Below are positions 14,598 through 16,717 of a stretch of 16,717 nt of DNA, piece after piece. The DNA is taken from NCBI GenBank assembly GCA_017384185.1, contig JAFNUH010000066.1:1-16717 (forward strand), in the 5' to 3' direction. Below the pieces are notes generated by a model that was given only the letters and a program-made list of their open reading frames with translations, was not told the origin of the DNA and did no database searches. Source of the DNA: Alistipes sp. (lineage in GTDB: Bacteria > Bacteroidota > Bacteroidia > Bacteroidales > Rikenellaceae). The stretch's first letter is position 1; each line of letters begins with the position of its first letter. A program made the translations under genes and the position numbers.

Positions 14598-16556
14598 ATG
14601 ATGAAAAAGAATATTTGTATATCGCTTTGTAGCAAAAAAATATTACTCTCCTTTACATTTATTCTGGCATACTGCGCCGCCAGCGTTGCCAGCGATAATC
14701 TCTTCGAACAAGCGAGGATGTTGCAACGTGACGGGAAGTACGATGAGGCTATCGATACTTATAAAGCATACCTGTTGCAACCGATTAACGAGGATGAGTT
14801 TACCAAGCAGCAGATGGTTGTGTACACCGATGCGCTGGTGCAACTGATGAATACCTACCAGAGCAAGGGAGAGCCCGAGGCTTGTATCACAACTCTTCAA
14901 GAGCTCTTCAATGCATCCCCCATTTTGCAAAAGCAATGTTTGAGAGATTACTACTCAGTGATGGGCTACGCCTTGTCACGTACCGAGAGGATGGAGGAGG
15001 CAGAAGAGATTACTATGAGAGTATTCTCGATCCCGCTTCGTCACGCCACTCCTGAACGTTATTTCCGTGATTATGCTTACGCCGCAGCAGTATTTTACAG
15101 CAATCCTAATTACCAGAGAGAGGTTATGGATTGGTGCCAAGAGGCTTTGCTTCAAGCTGAGCAATGTGGGAATACACAACGCAAGCAGTGGGTTACGGCT
15201 ATGTTAGGCTCGCTTTACAAGCGAAACGGACGTATTAACAAAGCGCTGGAGCTTTTTCAGCAGAGTAAAGTTGAGGCACAGGAGAGAAATGATGATTTGG
15301 GTGTGCTCAACAGCCTGCATATGTTAATTGATCTCTTCCTCTATTGGGATGTGCCCGAATATGCCAACTTGTATGCTTCGGAAGCCATCGATGTGGAAAA
15401 ACGTATGACGGCGAAGAACCCAATGGTCTCGGCACAAACTTACATAAATAAAGGGCGTGCGTTGCAGCAACTTGGAGAGGCTGATTCTGTGACTATCTAT
15501 ACCGAAAAGGCAAGAGAGCTATGTCAGTCATTGCCATACAATAGCGGTATGGTCGATGTCGATCTTCTGCACGGCATCTACTTGACCGAGAAGGGCGGAG
15601 ACTCTCTGAATTTAGGTATTCACGAACTACAGCAGGTGGCTCGCCAGGGAACAGCCGTGAACCGAGCAAGGGCATATCACCAGCTGGCGCAGACCTATTT
15701 GAAAAACGAGAAGAACGATATGGCGGAGACAGCGCTGGACAGTATGTATATGTTGCTGAATCAAACCGATTCTCCTATCTATATCCACGTGGATTATAAG
15801 CCTATTATAAATCACTACCTAAAATATAGGAATCAGCCCAAGGTTGAGCAATATACCCGAATGATGCTCCAAGAGCAGCAGGCATTGAAGGAGAAGCGTC
15901 TAAACTTTAATCTTATTGATGCCATCACCGATTTGCATACCGAGCAGCAGCAAAAGGAGCTGAAGATTATGCAACTCGAGCAGACCAACCAGCGCCTTTG
16001 GTTTTTAGTTTGTGTAGCCTTGTCCGTAATAATTATTTCTGTGATTGTTGCGCTCCTTTTCCGCCAAAAGAAGCAACATAAACTACAGATGAAGCAGGCG
16101 GATGATAAGCTCGCAATGTTGGTTGACGAGCTAAATCAGACAAATGCCGAGAAGGAGATGATATCGCAGGAGATTGACGACATAATGAACGATAAGGACA
16201 ACCGCCAGGAGTTGGAGACCTTGACCCCCTCTATCCTCCTTAAAAATGGCGAGCCTAAGTTCCGCCAACGCTTTGAGTTGCTGTATCCTCTTTTTCTTCC
16301 TCGACTACGAGAGCGAGTACCGTCGATTACCCGTCGTGAGGAGTTGCTCTCGATGCTTATTGTCCTGAAGCAGGATAACAAGGAGATAGCCGAGTTGTTG
16401 GCAATTGCACCACGAAGCGTCTTGATGCTTCGCCATCGCTTCCGCCAAAAGATAGGAATGGCTGTCGATAGTTCGTTGGAAGATTTTATCGAAGATATAC
16501 TGAAGCTTCCCAAAAACAGCGCAAATTCGTATATAAGTCGCACAGAACAGCCATAA
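14598..16556 (+). CDS. Membrane-spanning TPR regulator with C-terminal LuxR-like helix-turn-helix
   Basis: This 652-residue protein looks like a one-component transmembrane transcription regulator. A signal peptide or first anchor (about 3-31) precedes a long helical region of tetratricopeptide-like repeats (about 34-425), for example DNLFEQARMLQRDGKYDEAI and GSLYKRNGRINKALELF. A single membrane segment follows at 467-488 (LWFLVCVALSV onward), then a cytoplasmic coiled coil (489-540) and a C-terminal helix-turn-helix (about 577-622; TRREELLSMLIVLKQDNKEI, then APRSVLMLRHRFRQKIG). TPRs would sit in the periplasm, sensing a partner, and the HTH would touch DNA in the cytoplasm. Similar proteins are common in Bacteroidales, often beside surface-polysaccharide or fimbrial loci. 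The start may be the ATG at 14598 or the next codon. A shared 18-base block before this gene and before the right-edge promoter suggests its targets. The ligand is unknown. Confidence 0.8.
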   Translation: MMKKNICISLCSKKILLSFTFILAYCAASVASDNLFEQARMLQRDGKYDEAIDTYKAYLLQPINEDEFTKQQMVVYTDALVQLMNTYQSKGEPEACITTLQELFNASPILQKQCLRDYYSVMGYALSRTERMEEAEEITMRVFSIPLRHATPERYFRDYAYAAAVFYSNPNYQREVMDWCQEALLQAEQCGNTQRKQWVTAMLGSLYKRNGRINKALELFQQSKVEAQERNDDLGVLNSLHMLIDLFLYWDVPEYANLYASEAIDVEKRMTAKNPMVSAQTYINKGRALQQLGEADSVTIYTEKARELCQSLPYNSGMVDVDLLHGIYLTEKGGDSLNLGIHELQQVARQGTAVNRARAYHQLAQTYLKNEKNDMAETALDSMYMLLNQTDSPIYIHVDYKPIINHYLKYRNQPKVEQYTRMMLQEQQALKEKRLNFNLIDAITDLHTEQQQKELKIMQLEQTNQRLWFLVCVALSVIIISVIVALLFRQKKQHKLQMKQADDKLAMLVDELNQTNAEKEMISQEIDDIMNDKDNRQELETLTPSILLKNGEPKFRQRFELLYPLFLPRLRERVPSITRREELLSMLIVLKQDNKEIAELLAIAPRSVLMLRHRFRQKIGMAVDSSLEDFIEDILKLPKNSANSYISRTEQP

Positions 16557-16656
16557 ATAGCCTTTGGAAATATGGGCGATTACGATTATGGCTATTGTCG
16601 ATAGTTAATATATATTCATATTTACCGCCTGTGGGTTTATTGTGTAAACAGATGTG

Positions 16657-16674
16657 GTAAACCAAAATGTAAAC
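16657..16674 (+). promoter_or_regulatory. Putative operator at the right edge
   Basis: GTAAACCAAAATGTAAAC matches the block at 14516-14533 in 16 of 18 bases. A third GTAAAC lies 13 bases further upstream (16644-16649), where it is also one arm of GTTTA-TTGTG-TAAAC. The block lies just upstream of a promoter-like pair of boxes, with the same spacing as in the first copy. The 161 bases from 16557 to the edge contain no supportable gene and no clear terminator for the regulator gene. Confidence 0.6.
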
Positions 16675-16683
16675 AGCCCTTTT

Positions 16684-16714
16684 TTTGTACAAATATTATA
16701 ATTTCGCAGTTTTG
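16684..16714 (+). promoter_or_regulatory. Putative promoter for a gene beyond the right edge
   Basis: TTTG at 16684-16687 is followed after exactly 19 bases by CAGTTTTG (16707-16714), which differs from TAnnTTTG only at its first base. Transcription would start just outside the window, on the plus strand. The matching position of the upstream direct repeat strengthens the call. Confidence 0.55.
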
Positions 16715-16717
16715 CAA

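Noticed and set aside
16556..16600. AATAGCC (16556-16562) and GGCTATT (16590-16596) as a terminator after the regulator gene
   Set aside because: The arms are only 7 bases with a 27-base loop and no following T run.
1..16717. tRNA, rRNA, CRISPR arrays, integrase or transposase genes
   Set aside because: I looked for cloverleaf patterns, regular spaced repeats and recombinase motifs and found none.

Overview
The window looks like chromosomal DNA of an anaerobic, gut-type Bacteroidales bacterium; I cannot fix the genus. The signs are several promoters of the Bacteroidetes form TTTG-N19/21-TAnnTTTG, few clear Shine-Dalgarno sites, a large lipoprotein glycosidase of GH106 type, a one-chain iron-sulfur L-serine dehydratase, and a TPR/transmembrane/helix-turn-helix regulator of a kind common in this order. 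Base composition looks moderate and even. I see no rRNA, tRNA, CRISPR, phage gene or transposase.

Layout. (1) 1-2454, plus strand: the 3' part of uxaB (tagaturonate reductase) followed by uxaA (altronate dehydratase), two consecutive steps from D-galacturonate to 2-keto-3-deoxygluconate. (2) 2467-2623: copy 1 of a roughly 124-bp intergenic repeat, then a terminator. (3) 2631-5873, minus strand: a GH106-like lipoprotein alpha-L-rhamnosidase, converging on uxaA. Together with uxaBA this suggests use of pectin or rhamnogalacturonan. (4) 6069-7903, plus strand: a patatin-like acyl hydrolase, a TIGR04076-family small protein and a nitroreductase, probably one operon, ending in copy 2 of the repeat and a bidirectional terminator. 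(5) 8049-11963, minus strand: a tight four-gene run, in transcription order an acyltransferase-3 membrane protein, inorganic pyrophosphatase, L-serine dehydratase and an exported TIM-barrel isomerase/epimerase-like protein. (6) 12195-13568, plus strand: an organophosphate:phosphate-antiporter-type MFS transporter (GlpT/UhpT-like), sharing a strong terminator with (7) 13642-14292, minus strand: an exported DUF1349 protein. (8) 14598-16556, plus strand: a membrane-spanning TPR/HTH regulator, followed by a putative promoter at the right edge for a gene beyond the window.

The most interesting signals are regulatory. An 18-bp block (16 of 18 bases identical, itself a 12-bp-period direct repeat of GTAAAC) sits upstream of the regulator gene and again upstream of the right-edge promoter, at exactly the same distance from the -7 box. 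This suggests an operator for that regulator. The second is a mobile-looking, fold-prone repeat placed at the 3' ends of two operons. One copy supplies the stop codon of the preceding gene; the other can pair with an arm of the adjoining terminator. I saw no complete new enzyme or defence system.
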